Notes: generated by a model from the letters alone, not told the origin. Counted from the stretch's first letter, positions 8,209-21,607 are shown. The stretch: 64,000 bases of DNA from Apostichopus japonicus (GCF_037975245.1 NC_092569.1:37400777-37464776); one strand, 5' to 3'. Translations and numbers: made by a program.

Positions 8209-8554
8209 TCCCCCTCCGTTCCCCCTCCTTTCCCCTCCCCTCCTCTCCGTTCCCCCTCCGTTCCCCTCCCCTCCCCCTCCGTCCCCCTCCCCTCCGTTCC
8301 CCCTCCGTTCCCCCTCCGTTCCCCCTCCGTTCCCCTCCCCTCCCCCTCCCCTCCGTTCCCCCTCCGTTCCCCTCCCCTCCCCTCCCCATTCCCCTCTCCC
8401 CCTCCCCTTCCTATCCCCACCCCTTTCCCTCTCCCACCCCTCCCTCAACTCATTCCCCTCCCACACCTCCCACTCCCTGTCACTACCACACCCCTCCCAA
8501 CGCTACTCGACGACGTAGTTTGAATAATAGTGTAACCAAATATGGAGGGTTGGA

Positions 8555-10226
8555 TTAAGTTAGAATAAACTTGGCAAAACATGGTCCACATGGGGGGACA
8601 TCAACCTGTTCGTTGGCTTGGATTTGCGAGCGGAAGGTAAAATATCGCCATCGAACCGTCATCATCTCCGTTTCTCTTTCTTCAATTTGGCCCCCCTTTA
8701 TGTATATCAGTGGATTCTTGCCAGTTGCGAACACTGGTGTTGAACCACTAAGGACAAAATCTTGCGAGAAGTGTGTTTTTGGAGCGGGTAGATGTACCAT
8801 TTGACCTTCTAATAGAAGCAGGAGGTCATGCCACGGCATAATCTGCGGACTCCATCTGAAGTCATTTAGGAAAATGACTTCAGCTTTCTCAGCACCAACC
8901 CATGCGAAGCTCGTTGAAGCGGGATTGGAAAAGACTTTGAAGATTTGGGTCAGAGGCGCCAGAATAAACGTTTTGCCGCAATTCGCGGGACCAGTTATAA
9001 AGATGTTCCGGTATTTACCCCGGCCCTTCTCGAGGACGTCGACAACAGCTCGTTTAAATGTACCGGCGGGAATATCATTCCGGCGCAGAATGTCTTCCGC
9101 GATTGTGGACCATAGCCCGTTGCAGCCAGGTACACAGGGTTGACCTTTAAAGGAGTCCAAGATTTCCGGACGAGATTTCTTTCCTCGCTCCAGCTTACTC
9201 TCGGCGTCGTGTAGTTCCCACGCGACCTATCGAAAAAAGACCTTTATATAGTGACAAATATAGTGAATTCGAGGAATTAGGTCGAACCTAATATTCAATA
9301 GGCACGCAATAGTTGCGTGCCCTCCCCCTCCCCCTCCCCGTTCCCCTCCCCCTCCCCTCCCCTTCCTATACCCACCCGTTTCCCTCTCCCACCCCTCCCT
9401 CAACTCATTCCCCTCCCACACCTCCCACTCCCTGTCACTACCACACCCCTCCCAACGCTACTCTACCACGATCCTTACCCACAACTTCATCACGCACGAT
9501 CCCCCACCACCAGACCATGGCATGGTGAATGATTTATACCGTATATTCAAAATGTTGGGACAATGTATTTATGAATTATTGGAAAATGGATTTGCGTACC
9601 TCGATCGCTTCCGCGACACACTTTTGTCCCCGATTCACCACAAATTCAGCCAAGTCGGTTTTCCCCTCTCGTTTCTGCATTTCGGCCAAAGCCAGCAGTT
9701 CTGTCCGGGTCTTTATGTTCCGCTGAACCACCATCTGGGACACATCGAACGCGCTAAGCCGTTTGCGCTTTTTTAGTGGCGCACGTGCTGATCGTTCCCC
9801 CGATGCCTGGAGGACCCTAGAGGTACTGGCCGATGTTGTAGCTGGTGGGCTGGCCCCCAGGTCCGGGTGACCTGGGCTTTGCAGGACGCCAGCGTCCTCT
9901 TTAACAACGTACTGCCATGCCGTGTAGTAATTAGCATGGGTTGAAGAGAAATGCACCACAATTCCATGCTGGTTTTCTAACAGACTCTTAACTCTTAACC
10001 ATCGACGTGGCCGATCAAGCTTTACCGCTATGTGATAGTGTTTGCCGCCATCTTGATGGGTTTCTTGACAACATACCCATTGGATGATATGTGCCCCTAC
10101 CGACTCGAACGAACTTCGTACCTGTTCTGCGAAATTTTCACGCGAAGCACATAGAGTTTCATCGGCTTGGCTATATGTTATCAAATATACCATCCGAACT
10201 TGACGTACTCCTAATGTATCAGCCAT
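8555..10226 (-). CDS. Rep-like HUH-SF3 protein, two exons (U2)
   Basis: Exon 1 is 10226-9600 and exon 2 is 9226-8555. The translation is identical to U1, with all HUH, YVVK and Walker motifs intact. Confidence 0.87.
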
Positions 10227-10753
10227 GATGTTGGATAATACCTGCAATACTGAAATCTCCCGGTCCTATGTTATGAATTCTATATTAGCCTATATCTATG
10301 CATATATATGTGTGTATATAGGACTTGCTGATATCATGTGGTGATCTTTATATGTCTGGTTGCATTTACACATGACGTGTTCATCTGTCTAATAGCTAAC
10401 AATTGGCCCTGAATCTCATTTACCAAATTTGGGTATTTACTGACGTGTTATACTGTCAGTGGCTGGATTATAGGTTTGAAGGTGTAAGATCTTCCTGTTG
10501 TGATGAAACGGCTGATGATGCAAGCTTATAAAATCATTCTATGAACCCTTTCCCTGGGTGGGTATTGCGACTGTCAGATGTTCTCTCACGCAGTCACGTG
10601 GTGTTGATCTACGTAGATATACGTACCGTACTGTTTCTCTATATATGTACAATCCGAGTTTATCGAGTCGAGTGCGCCCTCCAACGTATGCTATGCACAT
10701 GCGCATATGCACATGCGCCTACAATCATCTGGGCTGTTAACTAATACTGATCG

Positions 10754-10820
<67 letters not shown>

Positions 10821-10915
10821 TATATATACTATATATACTATATAACAATGTACTATTCCTACAATGTCTAATGCCCAGTAGTAAATCCTTATGGTCCTAT
10901 ACTTATACACAGGCT

Positions 10916-11088
10916 TTCAGACAATCTTCGACAAAAATAGATGGGACACACCCCACTCCCCGTATCAATGTTGCAGTTTCTGAGCGCTTTTGGCTACAAC
11001 ATTGAACGGGGGGAAGGGGGTGCGCTTAAGCCAATATCGCTCGTTGTTGCTCATACTGTCCTATCATTTTTGTCGAAGATTGTCTGAA
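10916..11088. mobile_element. Fold-back element, 173 bp (U2)
   Basis: Carries one extra AC in GGGACACACCCC, inside the inner arm. Confidence 0.7.
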
Positions 11089-11885
11089 TGGCTGTACAAC
11101 GGTTCATTGGGGTATATATCGAGGTCTAAGCTGCCCCAAGCGTTGCGCGATAGCAATAGTTGTTAATATTTCCTCGTAAAATTATTATAAGTTGCAATTG
11201 CTGATTAATTCGAGGAATTAGGTCGAACCTCATATTCAATAGGCACGCATCTTTCAGCGAATAAAGCGAATAATTTCACAAGAAAAACATAATATTTTCG
11301 ATCCGTTTCTTTCATTTATTTCGTATGTATCTTATACTGGTTTCTTACTGATGTTTCACATTATATGTCCTAATATATATACATATTACACTTAATTCCG
11401 TGTGAGAGGAAAATAGTAAATAGATGATAGCATGATTTTAACATAAATTCTTGAGTTTTTCTTTATAAACTCTCAGGATAAGAAAGAAGAATAATGTTAA
11501 TTAGTGTCCGGTGTAAATGTTATTGTTGGGTGTGGGCTGGGTGGGTTGGGGGGGGGGGCGCTTTAGGCAAGTAGGGTTTCACAATTTCAATGTGCTGCAA
11601 TACAATAGCCCCAGAAAATTATGTCAGAAAGTTTAAGTGTATATATAGGTTGCCAGGGCAACCCTGGGCAGGAAGCAACTTGTGGATGTACAATGACGGA
11701 TTTCTAAATTGAGGTGTCAATACTATTGTTTAGCTTCTAAACAACGGAAAGCCGCCCATTGTATGATGCATGTAAGCCTTTAATACATCGGTTAGTGGTG
11801 TAATAATTCTCCAAAGTGTTAGTTTATAGACATATAGCCTCATTGCTACACACGAAACATCTACAACAACGACACCATTTCAAAA

Positions 11886-12992
11886 ATGGCTTCTTATTCT
11901 CTCATTTCACCGGAGAGTAAGGCATATGCGCGCCTATTGCGCGAAAGAGAAAACCTTTCAGTTCGTCAAGTTGCCAAGTTAACAGGAATTTCGAAGAGTT
12001 CGGTATCAAGGATTTGCAGTAAACGTTTATTGTGGGGCGAGGCTCTACCAAGTACTCATGGAGAGGGACCGGTTCGAAAGAGGGGGCGGCCACCCAAGTT
12101 GAGCGTTCGTCAAAAGCGTGCTATTTTGAAGGAACTTAGAAAAACAAGGAGTGAGGGACAGTTTTCTGTGAGAACTCTCAGGACAAAATGTGAGTTACAT
12201 ACAGTGTCGGAGAGAACAATATCTCGATTTCTCAACAAGAGTGGTTATAAGTACTATCAAGCCAGAAAGAAGGGTCTCCTATTTCCCAAGGACCTGCATC
12301 AACGCTGGAAATTCGCCAGAGGAATTAAACGGTCTCGAGGTGAGGCATTCTGGACTAAAGATATATCTTTTTATTTTGATGCCACCGCATTTAATTATAA
12401 GAGCCACCCACGACAGCACGCAAACACTTTAAGTGGGCGTGTTTGGCGTAAGAAAAGTGAGGGATTATCATTCGGTTGCACGGCCAAAGGGAGTAAGGTC
12501 GGGAGTGGCGGAAAAGTTGTAAGGGTGTATGCCGCCATCTCATATGGAAACGGCGTGGTGTTGGCTAAACCATACCGCAAGTTAACTGGGAAGCGTTTTT
12601 CGAAATTTATGAAAAAGGAATTCCCGGCAGTCTTCCAAAAATGTGAAGCAACCCATAACACTCCACGGATTTTTCTTCAAGATGGCGACCCTTCTCAGAA
12701 CTCAAAGAAAGCTATCAAAACACTAAGTCGCATGGATGCAACCATTTTTAAGATCCCTCCTAGGAGCCCCGACTTAAATCCAATAGAAAATATCTTCAAA
12801 CTTTTGGGGGATAAACTGAAGTACGATGCCATCGAGAACAATATTGAATTTGAGACATTTCGAGCTTTCAGAAGTCGAGTTGTTACAACTCTCCTCCAGA
12901 TGCCGCGTGCTATCATTGACAAAACAATCGCTTCAATGGGTAAACGAATTGATGAAATTATTCGAAGAAAAGGAGAGAGACTGAAATATTAG
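11886..12992 (+). CDS. Tc1/mariner-type DD34E transposase, 368 aa (U2, reference intact copy)
   Basis: Enzymes of this family excise and reinsert DNA bounded by terminal inverted repeats, usually at TA, in the nucleus. The N-terminus has a helix-turn-helix at about 23-47, an AT-hook-like KRGRPPK (65-71) and a second helix-turn-helix at about 93-120. The RNase H-fold catalytic part has D165 (FYFDATAF), D266 (FLQDGDPSQN) and E301 in PPRSPDLNPIEN, with exactly 34 residues between D266 and E301: a DD34E triad. Length is close to the usual 340-370 aa. The ATG sits in a good Kozak context (A at -3, G at +4). It is intronless and diverges from Rep across 1.65 kb. I found no terminal inverted repeats directly flanking it; 324-bp direct repeats flank it instead. 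Catalytic competence is inferred from motifs. Confidence 0.95.
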   Translation: MASYSLISPESKAYARLLRERENLSVRQVAKLTGISKSSVSRICSKRLLWGEALPSTHGEGPVRKRGRPPKLSVRQKRAILKELRKTRSEGQFSVRTLRTKCELHTVSERTISRFLNKSGYKYYQARKKGLLFPKDLHQRWKFARGIKRSRGEAFWTKDISFYFDATAFNYKSHPRQHANTLSGRVWRKKSEGLSFGCTAKGSKVGSGGKVVRVYAAISYGNGVVLAKPYRKLTGKRFSKFMKKEFPAVFQKCEATHNTPRIFLQDGDPSQNSKKAIKTLSRMDATIFKIPPRSPDLNPIENIFKLLGDKLKYDAIENNIEFETFRAFRSRVVTTLLQMPRAIIDKTIASMGKRIDEIIRRKGERLKY

Positions 12993-13776
12993 TATTTTGG
13001 CTGTAATGCGCTATCCATGCTATGCTTTTATATTATGATCTGCCACATGAGGGCGGTAATCTCCCGAACTGATGGTGAACATTGTACGATTTACCAACGA
13101 TGGACCCCATGTTTTTCCCAAATTTCAGCTCCAGAATACCAATATTCCGAGTTTGGAGCACACTCAGTTACAGTTCAAGTTTCTTTAAATCATCACGTTC
13201 GTGAAAATTGGACAAACATATACATAATCGCCGATATACGAACGGTTAACCATTTATTGACGATAAAAGGCTTTGGTTAACTTGATGCTTTTAGACTATT
13301 TCAACGGTTGACCATCCATCCACATTGACATACTGTGTAGGTCAATGGTATACCGTGCTCGGGTCAAGTGTGTATCGTGGCGGTCTTTCACTAGGATGTC
13401 AGTCGATGTCAGTCGAACCTAATATTCAATAGGCACGCAATAGTTGTTAATATTTCCTCGTAAAATTATTATAAGTCGCAATTGCTGATTAATTCGAGGA
13501 ATTAGGTCGAACCTCATATTCAATAGGCACGCATCTTTCAGCGAATAAAGCGAATAATTTCACCAGAAAAAACATAATATTTTCGATTCGTTCTTTCCTT
13601 TATTTCGTATGTATCTTATACTGGTTTCTTACTGATGTATCACATTATATGTCCTAATATATATACATATTACCCTTACTTCCGTGTGAGAGGAAATTAG
13701 TAATAAATGATAGCATGATTTTAACAGAAATTCTCGAGTTTTTCTTTATAAACTCTCAGTTTAGTGACGGTGGAAC

Positions 13777-13911
13777 CCCCTCCCCTCCCCTCCCCTCCCC
13801 TCCCCTCCCCTCCCCTCCCCTCCCCTCCCCTCCCCTCCCCTCCCCTCCCCTCCCCTCCCCTCCCCTCCCCTCCCCTCCCCTCCCCTCCCCTCCCCTCCCC
13901 TCCCCTCCCCT
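13777..13911 (+). repeat. (CCCCT)n array, 27 copies (U2)
   Basis: Uninterrupted. Confidence 0.95.
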
Positions 13912-14257
13912 TCCCCCTCCGTTCCCCCTCCTTTCCCCTCCCCTCCTCTCCGTTCCCCCTCCGTTCCCCTCCCCTCCCCCTCCGTCCCCCTCCCCTCCGT
14001 TCCCCCTCCGTTCCCCCTCCGTTCCCCCTCCGTTCCCCTCCCCTCCCCCTCCCCTCCGTTCCCCCTCCGTTCCCCTCCCCTCCCCTCCCCATTCCCCTCT
14101 CCCCCTCCCCTTCCTATCCCCACCCCTTTCCCTCTCCCACCCCTCCCTCAACTCATTCCCCTCCCACACCTCCCACTCCCTGTCACTACCACACCCCTCC
14201 CAACGCTACTCGACGACGTAGTTTGAATAATAGTGTAACCAAATATGGAGGGTTGGA

Positions 14258-15929
14258 TTAAGTTAGAATAAACTTGGCAAAACATGGTCCACATGGGGGG
14301 ACATCAACCTGTTCGTTGGCTTGGATTTGCGAGCGGAAGGTAAAATATCGCCATCGAACCGTCATCATCTCCGTTTCTCTTTCTTCAATTTGGCCCCCCT
14401 TTATGTATATCAGTGGATTCTTGCCAGTTGCGAACACTGGTGTTGAACCACTAAGGACAAAATCTTGCGAGAAGTGTGTTTTTGGAGCGGGTAGATGTAC
14501 CATTTGACCTTCTAATAGAAGCAGGAGGTCATGCCACGGCATAATCTGCGGACTCCATCTGAAGTCATTTAGGAAAATGACTTCAGCTTTCTCAGCACCA
14601 ACCCATGCGAAGCTCGTTGAAGCGGGATTGGAAAAGACTTTGAAGATTTGGGTCAGAGGCGCCAGAATAAACGTTTTGCCGCAATTCGCGGGACCAGTTA
14701 TAAAGATGTTCCGGTATTTACCCCGGCCCTTCTCGAGGACGTCGACAACAGCTCGTTTAAATGTACCGGCGGGAATATCATTCCGGCGCAGAATGTCTTC
14801 CGCGATTGTGGACCATAGCCCGTTGCAGCCAGGTACACAGGGTTGACCTTTAAAGGAGTCCAAGATTTCCGGACGAGATTTCTTTCCTCGCTCCAGCTTA
14901 CTCTCGGCGTCGTGTAGTTCCCACGCGACCTATCGAAAAAAGACCTTTATATAGTGACAAATATAGTGAATTCGAGGAATTAGGTCGAACCTAATATTCA
15001 ATAGGCACGCAATAGTTGCGTGCCCTCCCCCTCCCCCTCCCCGTTCCCCTCCCCCTCCCCTCCCCTTCCTATACCCACCCGTTTCCCTCTCCCACCCCTC
15101 CCTCAACTCATTCCCCTCCCACACCTCCCACTCCCTGTCACTACCACACCCCTCCCAACGCTACTCTACCACGATCCTTACCCACAACTTCATCACGCAC
15201 GATCCCCCACCACCAGACCATGGCATGGTGAATGATTTATACCGTATATTCAAAATGTTGGGACAATGTATTTATGAATTATTGGAAAATGGATTTGCGT
15301 ACCTCGATCGCTTCCGCGACACACTTTTGTCCCCGATTCACCACAAATTCAGCCAAGTCGGTTTTCCCCTCTCGTTTCTGCATTTCGGCCAAAGCCAGCA
15401 GTTCTGTCCGGGTCTTTATGTTCCGCTGAACCACCATCTGGGACACATCGAACGCGCTAAGCCGTTTGCGCTTTTTTAGTGGCGCACGTGCTGATCGTTC
15501 CCCCGATGCCTGGAGGACCCTAGAGGTACTGGCCGATGTTGTAGCTGGTGGGCTGGCCCCCAGGTCCGGGTGACCTGGGCTTTGCAGGACGCCAGCGTCC
15601 TCTTTAACAACGTACTGCCATGCCGTGTAGTAATTAGCATGGGTTGAAGAGAAATGCACCACAATTCCATGCTGGTTTTCTAACAGACTCTTAACTCTTA
15701 ACCATCGACGTGGCCGATCAAGCTTTACCGCTATGTGATAGTGTTTGCCGCCATCTTGATGGGTTTCTTGACAACATACCCATTGGATGATATGTGCCCC
15801 TACCGACTCGAACGAACTTCGTACCTGTTCTGCGAAATTTTCACGCGAAGCACATAGAGTTTCATCGGCTTGGCTATATGTTATCAAATATACCATCCGA
15901 ACTTGACGTACTCCTAATGTATCAGCCAT
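14258..15929 (-). CDS. Rep-like HUH-SF3 protein, two exons (U3)
   Basis: Exon 1 is 15929-15303 and exon 2 is 14929-14258. Protein identical to U1. Confidence 0.87.
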
Positions 15930-16456
15930 GATGTTGGATAATACCTGCAATACTGAAATCTCCCGGTCCTATGTTATGAATTCTATATTAGCCTATATCT
16001 ATGCATATATATGTGTGTATATAGGACTTGCTGATATCATGTGGTGATCTTTATATGTCTGGTTGCATTTACACATGACGTGTTCATCTGTCTAATAGCT
16101 AACAATTGGCCCTGAATCTCATTTACCAAATTTGGGTATTTACTGACGTGTTATACTGTCAGTGGCTGGATTATAGGTTTGAAGGTGTAAGATCTTCCTG
16201 TTGTGATGAAACGGCTGATGATGCAAGCTTATAAAATCATTCTATGAACCCTTTCCCTGGGTGGGTATTGCGACTGTCAGATGTTCTCTCACGCAGTCAC
16301 GTGGTGTTGATCTACGTAGATATACGTACCGTACTGTTTCTCTATATATGTACAATCCGAGTTTATCGAGTCGAGTGCGCCCTCCAACGTATGCTATGCA
16401 CATGCGCATATGCACATGCGCCTACAATCATCTGGGCTGTTAACTAATACTGATCG

Positions 16457-16520
<64 letters not shown>

Positions 16521-16615
16521 TATATATACTATATATACTATATAACAATGTACTATTCCTACAATGTCTAATGCCCAGTAGTAAATCCTTATGGTCCTAT
16601 ACTTATACACAGGCT

Positions 16616-16786
16616 TTCAGACAATCTTCGACAAAAATAGATGGGACACCCCACTCCCCGTATCAATGTTGCAGTTTCTGAGCGCTTTTGGCTACAACAT
16701 TGAACGGGGGGAAGGGGGTGCGCTTAAGCCAATATCGCTCGTTGTTGCTCATACTGTCCTATCATTTTTGTCGAAGATTGTCTGAA
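16616..16786. mobile_element. Fold-back element (U3)
   Basis: Matches the reference copy. Confidence 0.7.
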
Positions 16787-17583
16787 TGGCTGTACAACGG
16801 TTCATTGGGGTATATATCGAGGTCTAAGCTGCCCCAAGCGTTGCGCGATAGCAATAGTTGTTAATATTTCCTCGTAAAATTATTATAAGTTGCAATTGCT
16901 GATTAATTCGAGGAATTAGGTCGAACCTCATATTCAATAGGCACGCATCTTTCAGCGAATAAAGCGAATAATTTCACAAGAAAAACATAATATTTTCGAT
17001 CCGTTTCTTTCATTTATTTCGTATGTATCTTATACTGGTTTCTTACTGATGTTTCACATTATATGTCCTAATATATATACATATTACACTTAATTCCGTG
17101 TGAGAGGAAAATAGTAAATAGATGATAGCATGATTTTAACATAAATTCTTGAGTTTTTCTTTATAAACTCTCAGGATAAGAAAGAAGAATAATGTTAATT
17201 AGTGTCCGGTGTAAATGTTATTGTTGGGTGTGGGCTGGGTGGGTTGGGGGGGGGGGCGCTTTAGGCAAGTAGGGTTTCACAATTTCAATGTGCTGCAATA
17301 CAATAGCCCCAGAAAATTATGTCAGAAAGTTTAAGTGTATATATAGGTTGCCAGGGCAACCCTGGGCAGGAAGCAACTTGTGGATGTACAATGACGGATT
17401 TCTAAATTGAGGTGTCAATACTATTGTTTAGCTTCTAAACAACGGAAAGCCGCCCATTGTATGATGCATGTAAGCCTTTAATACATCGGTTAGTGGTGTA
17501 ATAATTCTCCAAAGTGTTAGTTTATAGACATATAGCCTCATTGCTACACACGAAACATCTACAACAACGACACCATTTCAAAA

Positions 17584-18690
17584 ATGGCTTCTTATTCTCT
17601 CATTTCACCGGAGAGTAAGGCATATGCGCGCCTATTGCGCGAAAGAGAAAACCTTTCAGTTCGTCAAGTTGCCAAGTTAACAGGAATTTCGAAGAGTTCG
17701 GTATCAAGGATTTGCAGTAAACGTTTATTGTGGGGCGAGGCTCTACCAAGTACTCATGGAGAGGGACCGGTTCGAAAGAGGGGGCGGCCACCCAAGTTGA
17801 GCGTTCGTCAAAAGCGTGCTATTTTGAAGGAACTTAGAAAAACAAGGAGTGAGGGACAGTTTTCTGTGAGAACTCTCAGGACAAAATGTGAGTTACATAC
17901 AGTGTCGGAGAGAACAATATCTCGATTTCTCAACAAGAGTGGTTATAAGTACTATCAAGCCAGAAAGAAGGGTCTCCTATTTCCCAAGGACCTGCATCAA
18001 CGCTGGAAATTCGCCAGAGGAATTAAACGGTCTCGAGGTGAGGCATTCTGGACTAAAGATATATCTTTTTATTTTGATGCCACCGCATTTAATTATAAGA
18101 GCCACCCACGACAGCACGCAAACACTTTAAGTGGGCGTGTTTGGCGTAAGAAAAGTGAGGGATTATCATTCGGTTGCACGGCCAAAGGGAGTAAGGTCGG
18201 GAGTGGCGGAAAAGTTGTAAGGGTGTATGCCGCCATCTCATATGGAAACGGCGTGGTGTTGGCTAAACCATACCGCAAGTTAACTGGGAAGCGTTTTTCG
18301 AAATTTATGAAAAAGGAATTCCCGGCAGTCTTCCAAAAATGTGAAGCAACCCATAACACTCCACGGATTTTTCTTCAAGATGGCGACCCTTCTCAGAACT
18401 CAAAGAAAGCTATCAAAACACTAAGTCGCATGGATGCAACCATTTTTAAGATCCCTCCTAGGAGCCCCGACTTAAATCCAATAGAAAATATCTTCAAACT
18501 TTTGGGGGATAAACTGAAGTACGATGCCATCGAGAACAATATTGAATTTGAGACATTTCGAGCTTTCAGAAGTCGAGTTGTTACAACTCTCCTCCAGATG
18601 CCGCGTGCTATCATTGACAAAACAATCGCTTCAATGGGTAAACGAATTGATGAAATTATTCGAAGAAAAGGAGAGAGACTGAAATATTAG
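17584..18690 (+). CDS. Tc1/mariner-type DD34E transposase (U3)
   Basis: Intact 368-aa frame, identical in protein to the U2 copy. Confidence 0.95.
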   Translation: MASYSLISPESKAYARLLRERENLSVRQVAKLTGISKSSVSRICSKRLLWGEALPSTHGEGPVRKRGRPPKLSVRQKRAILKELRKTRSEGQFSVRTLRTKCELHTVSERTISRFLNKSGYKYYQARKKGLLFPKDLHQRWKFARGIKRSRGEAFWTKDISFYFDATAFNYKSHPRQHANTLSGRVWRKKSEGLSFGCTAKGSKVGSGGKVVRVYAAISYGNGVVLAKPYRKLTGKRFSKFMKKEFPAVFQKCEATHNTPRIFLQDGDPSQNSKKAIKTLSRMDATIFKIPPRSPDLNPIENIFKLLGDKLKYDAIENNIEFETFRAFRSRVVTTLLQMPRAIIDKTIASMGKRIDEIIRRKGERLKY

Positions 18691-19474
18691 TATTTTGGCT
18701 GTAATGCGCTATCCATGCTATGCTTTTATATTATGATCTGCCACATGAGGGCGGTAATCTCCCGAACTGATGGTGAACATTGTACGATTTACCAACGATG
18801 GACCCCATGTTTTTCCCAAATTTCAGCTCCAGAATACCAATATTCCGAGTTTGGAGCACACTCAGTTACAGTTCAAGTTTCTTTAAATCATCACGTTCGT
18901 GAAAATTGGACAAACATATACATAATCGCCGATATACGAACGGTTAACCATTTATTGACGATAAAAGGCTTTGGTTAACTTGATGCTTTTAGACTATTTC
19001 AACGGTTGACCATCCATCCACATTGACATACTGTGTAGGTCAATGGTATACCGTGCTCGGGTCAAGTGTGTATCGTGGCGGTCTTTCACTAGGATGTCAG
19101 TCGATGTCAGTCGAACCTAATATTCAATAGGCACGCAATAGTTGTTAATATTTCCTCGTAAAATTATTATAAGTCGCAATTGCTGATTAATTCGAGGAAT
19201 TAGGTCGAACCTCATATTCAATAGGCACGCATCTTTCAGCGAATAAAGCGAATAATTTCACCAGAAAAAACATAATATTTTCGATTCGTTCTTTCCTTTA
19301 TTTCGTATGTATCTTATACTGGTTTCTTACTGATGTATCACATTATATGTCCTAATATATATACATATTACCCTTACTTCCGTGTGAGAGGAAATTAGTA
19401 ATAAATGATAGCATGATTTTAACAGAAATTCTCGAGTTTTTCTTTATAAACTCTCAGTTTAGTGACGGTGGAAC

Positions 19475-19589
19475 CCCCTCCCCTCCCCTCCCCTCCCCTC
19501 CCCTCCCCTCCCCTCCCCTCCCCTCCCCTCCCCTCCCCTCCCCTCCCCTCCCCTCCCCTCCCCTCCCCTCCCCTCCCCTCCCCTCCCCT
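19475..19589 (+). repeat. (CCCCT)n array, 23 copies (U3)
   Basis: Uninterrupted. Confidence 0.95.
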
Positions 19590-19935
19590 TCCCCCTCCGT
19601 TCCCCCTCCTTTCCCCTCCCCTCCTCTCCGTTCCCCCTCCGTTCCCCTCCCCTCCCCCTCCGTCCCCCTCCCCTCCGTTCCCCCTCCGTTCCCCCTCCGT
19701 TCCCCCTCCGTTCCCCTCCCCTCCCCCTCCCCTCCGTTCCCCCTCCGTTCCCCTCCCCTCCCCTCCCCATTCCCCTCTCCCCCTCCCCTTCCTATCCCCA
19801 CCCCTTTCCCTCTCCCACCCCTCCCTCAACTCATTCCCCTCCCACACCTCCCACTCCCTGTCACTACCACACCCCTCCCAACGCTACTCGACGACGTAGT
19901 TTGAATAATAGTGTAACCAAATATGGAGGGTTGGA

Positions 19936-21607
19936 TTAAGTTAGAATAAACTTGGCAAAACATGGTCCACATGGGGGGACATCAACCTGTTCGTTGGCTT
20001 GGATTTGCGAGCGGAAGGTAAAATATCGCCATCGAACCGTCATCATCTCCGTTTCTCTTTCTTCAATTTGGCCCCCCTTTATGTATATCAGTGGATTCTT
20101 GCCAGTTGCGAACACTGGTGTTGAACCACTAAGGACAAAATCTTGCGAGAAGTGTGTTTTTGGAGCGGGTAGATGTACCATTTGACCTTCTAATAGAAGC
20201 AGGAGGTCATGCCACGGCATAATCTGCGGACTCCATCTGAAGTCATTTAGGAAAATGACTTCAGCTTTCTCAGCACCAACCCATGCGAAGCTCGTTGAAG
20301 CGGGATTGGAAAAGACTTTGAAGATTTGGGTCAGAGGCGCCAGAATAAACGTTTTGCCGCAATTCGCGGGACCAGTTATAAAGATGTTCCGGTATTTACC
20401 CCGGCCCTTCTCGAGGACGTCGACAACAGCTCGTTTAAATGTACCGGCGGGAATATCATTCCGGCGCAGAATGTCTTCCGCGATTGTGGACCATAGCCCG
20501 TTGCAGCCAGGTACACAGGGTTGACCTTTAAAGGAGTCCAAGATTTCCGGACGAGATTTCTTTCCTCGCTCCAGCTTACTCTCGGCGTCGTGTAGTTCCC
20601 ACGCGACCTATCGAAAAAAGACCTTTATATAGTGACAAATATAGTGAATTCGAGGAATTAGGTCGAACCTAATATTCAATAGGCACGCAATAGTTGCGTG
20701 CCCTCCCCCTCCCCCTCCCCGTTCCCCTCCCCCTCCCCTCCCCTTCCTATACCCACCCGTTTCCCTCTCCCACCCCTCCCTCAACTCATTCCCCTCCCAC
20801 ACCTCCCACTCCCTGTCACTACCACACCCCTCCCAACGCTACTCTACCACGATCCTTACCCACAACTTCATCACGCACGATCCCCCACCACCAGACCATG
20901 GCATGGTGAATGATTTATACCGTATATTCAAAATGTTGGGACAATGTATTTATGAATTATTGGAAAATGGATTTGCGTACCTCGATCGCTTCCGCGACAC
21001 ACTTTTGTCCCCGATTCACCACAAATTCAGCCAAGTCGGTTTTCCCCTCTCGTTTCTGCATTTCGGCCAAAGCCAGCAGTTCTGTCCGGGTCTTTATGTT
21101 CCGCTGAACCACCATCTGGGACACATCGAACGCGCTAAGCCGTTTGCGCTTTTTTAGTGGCGCACGTGCTGATCGTTCCCCCGATGCCTGGAGGACCCTA
21201 GAGGTACTGGCCGATGTTGTAGCTGGTGGGCTGGCCCCCAGGTCCGGGTGACCTGGGCTTTGCAGGACGCCAGCGTCCTCTTTAACAACGTACTGCCATG
21301 CCGTGTAGTAATTAGCATGGGTTGAAGAGAAATGCACCACAATTCCATGCTGGTTTTCTAACAGACTCTTAACTCTTAACCATCGACGTGGCCGATCAAG
21401 CTTTACCGCTATGTGATAGTGTTTGCCGCCATCTTGATGGGTTTCTTGACAACATACCCATTGGATGATATGTGCCCCTACCGACTCGAACGAACTTCGT
21501 ACCTGTTCTGCGAAATTTTCACGCGAAGCACATAGAGTTTCATCGGCTTGGCTATATGTTATCAAATATACCATCCGAACTTGACGTACTCCTAATGTAT
21601 CAGCCAT
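19936..21607 (-). CDS. Rep-like HUH-SF3 protein, two exons (U4)
   Basis: Exon 1 is 21607-20981 and exon 2 is 20607-19936. Protein identical to U1. Confidence 0.87.

Larger units (their letters stand above)
2865..8554. repeat. Tandem unit U1 (5690 bp)
   Basis: First complete unit and the reference for coordinates here. Rep is intact; the transposase is frameshifted. The poly-G run is 11 G (5854-5864). The TA tract has an interrupted pattern not seen in other units (TATATTATATTATAT near 5086-5100). Confidence 0.95.
7300..8554. other. Convergent spacer between transposase stop and the next Rep stop (U1 reference)
   Basis: No convincing gene. The first 440 bp after the transposase look like its 3' flank: a small hairpin CATTGAC...GTCAATG near 7630-7655, a duplicated decamer GATGTCAGTC (about 7703-7722), and a partial junction motif. 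The right direct repeat and C-rich block follow. An 87-codon open frame at 7324-7587 has no recognisable features and is probably chance. The two genes end facing each other across the C-rich block. Confidence 0.6.
8555..14257. repeat. Tandem unit U2 (5703 bp)
   Basis: Both genes are intact. The fold-back element has an extra AC (173 bp rather than 171). The TA tract is uninterrupted, lacking the TTA break seen in most units. Confidence 0.95.
14258..19935. repeat. Tandem unit U3 (5678 bp)
   Basis: Both genes are intact. No unit-specific change was seen outside the microsatellites. Confidence 0.95.
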
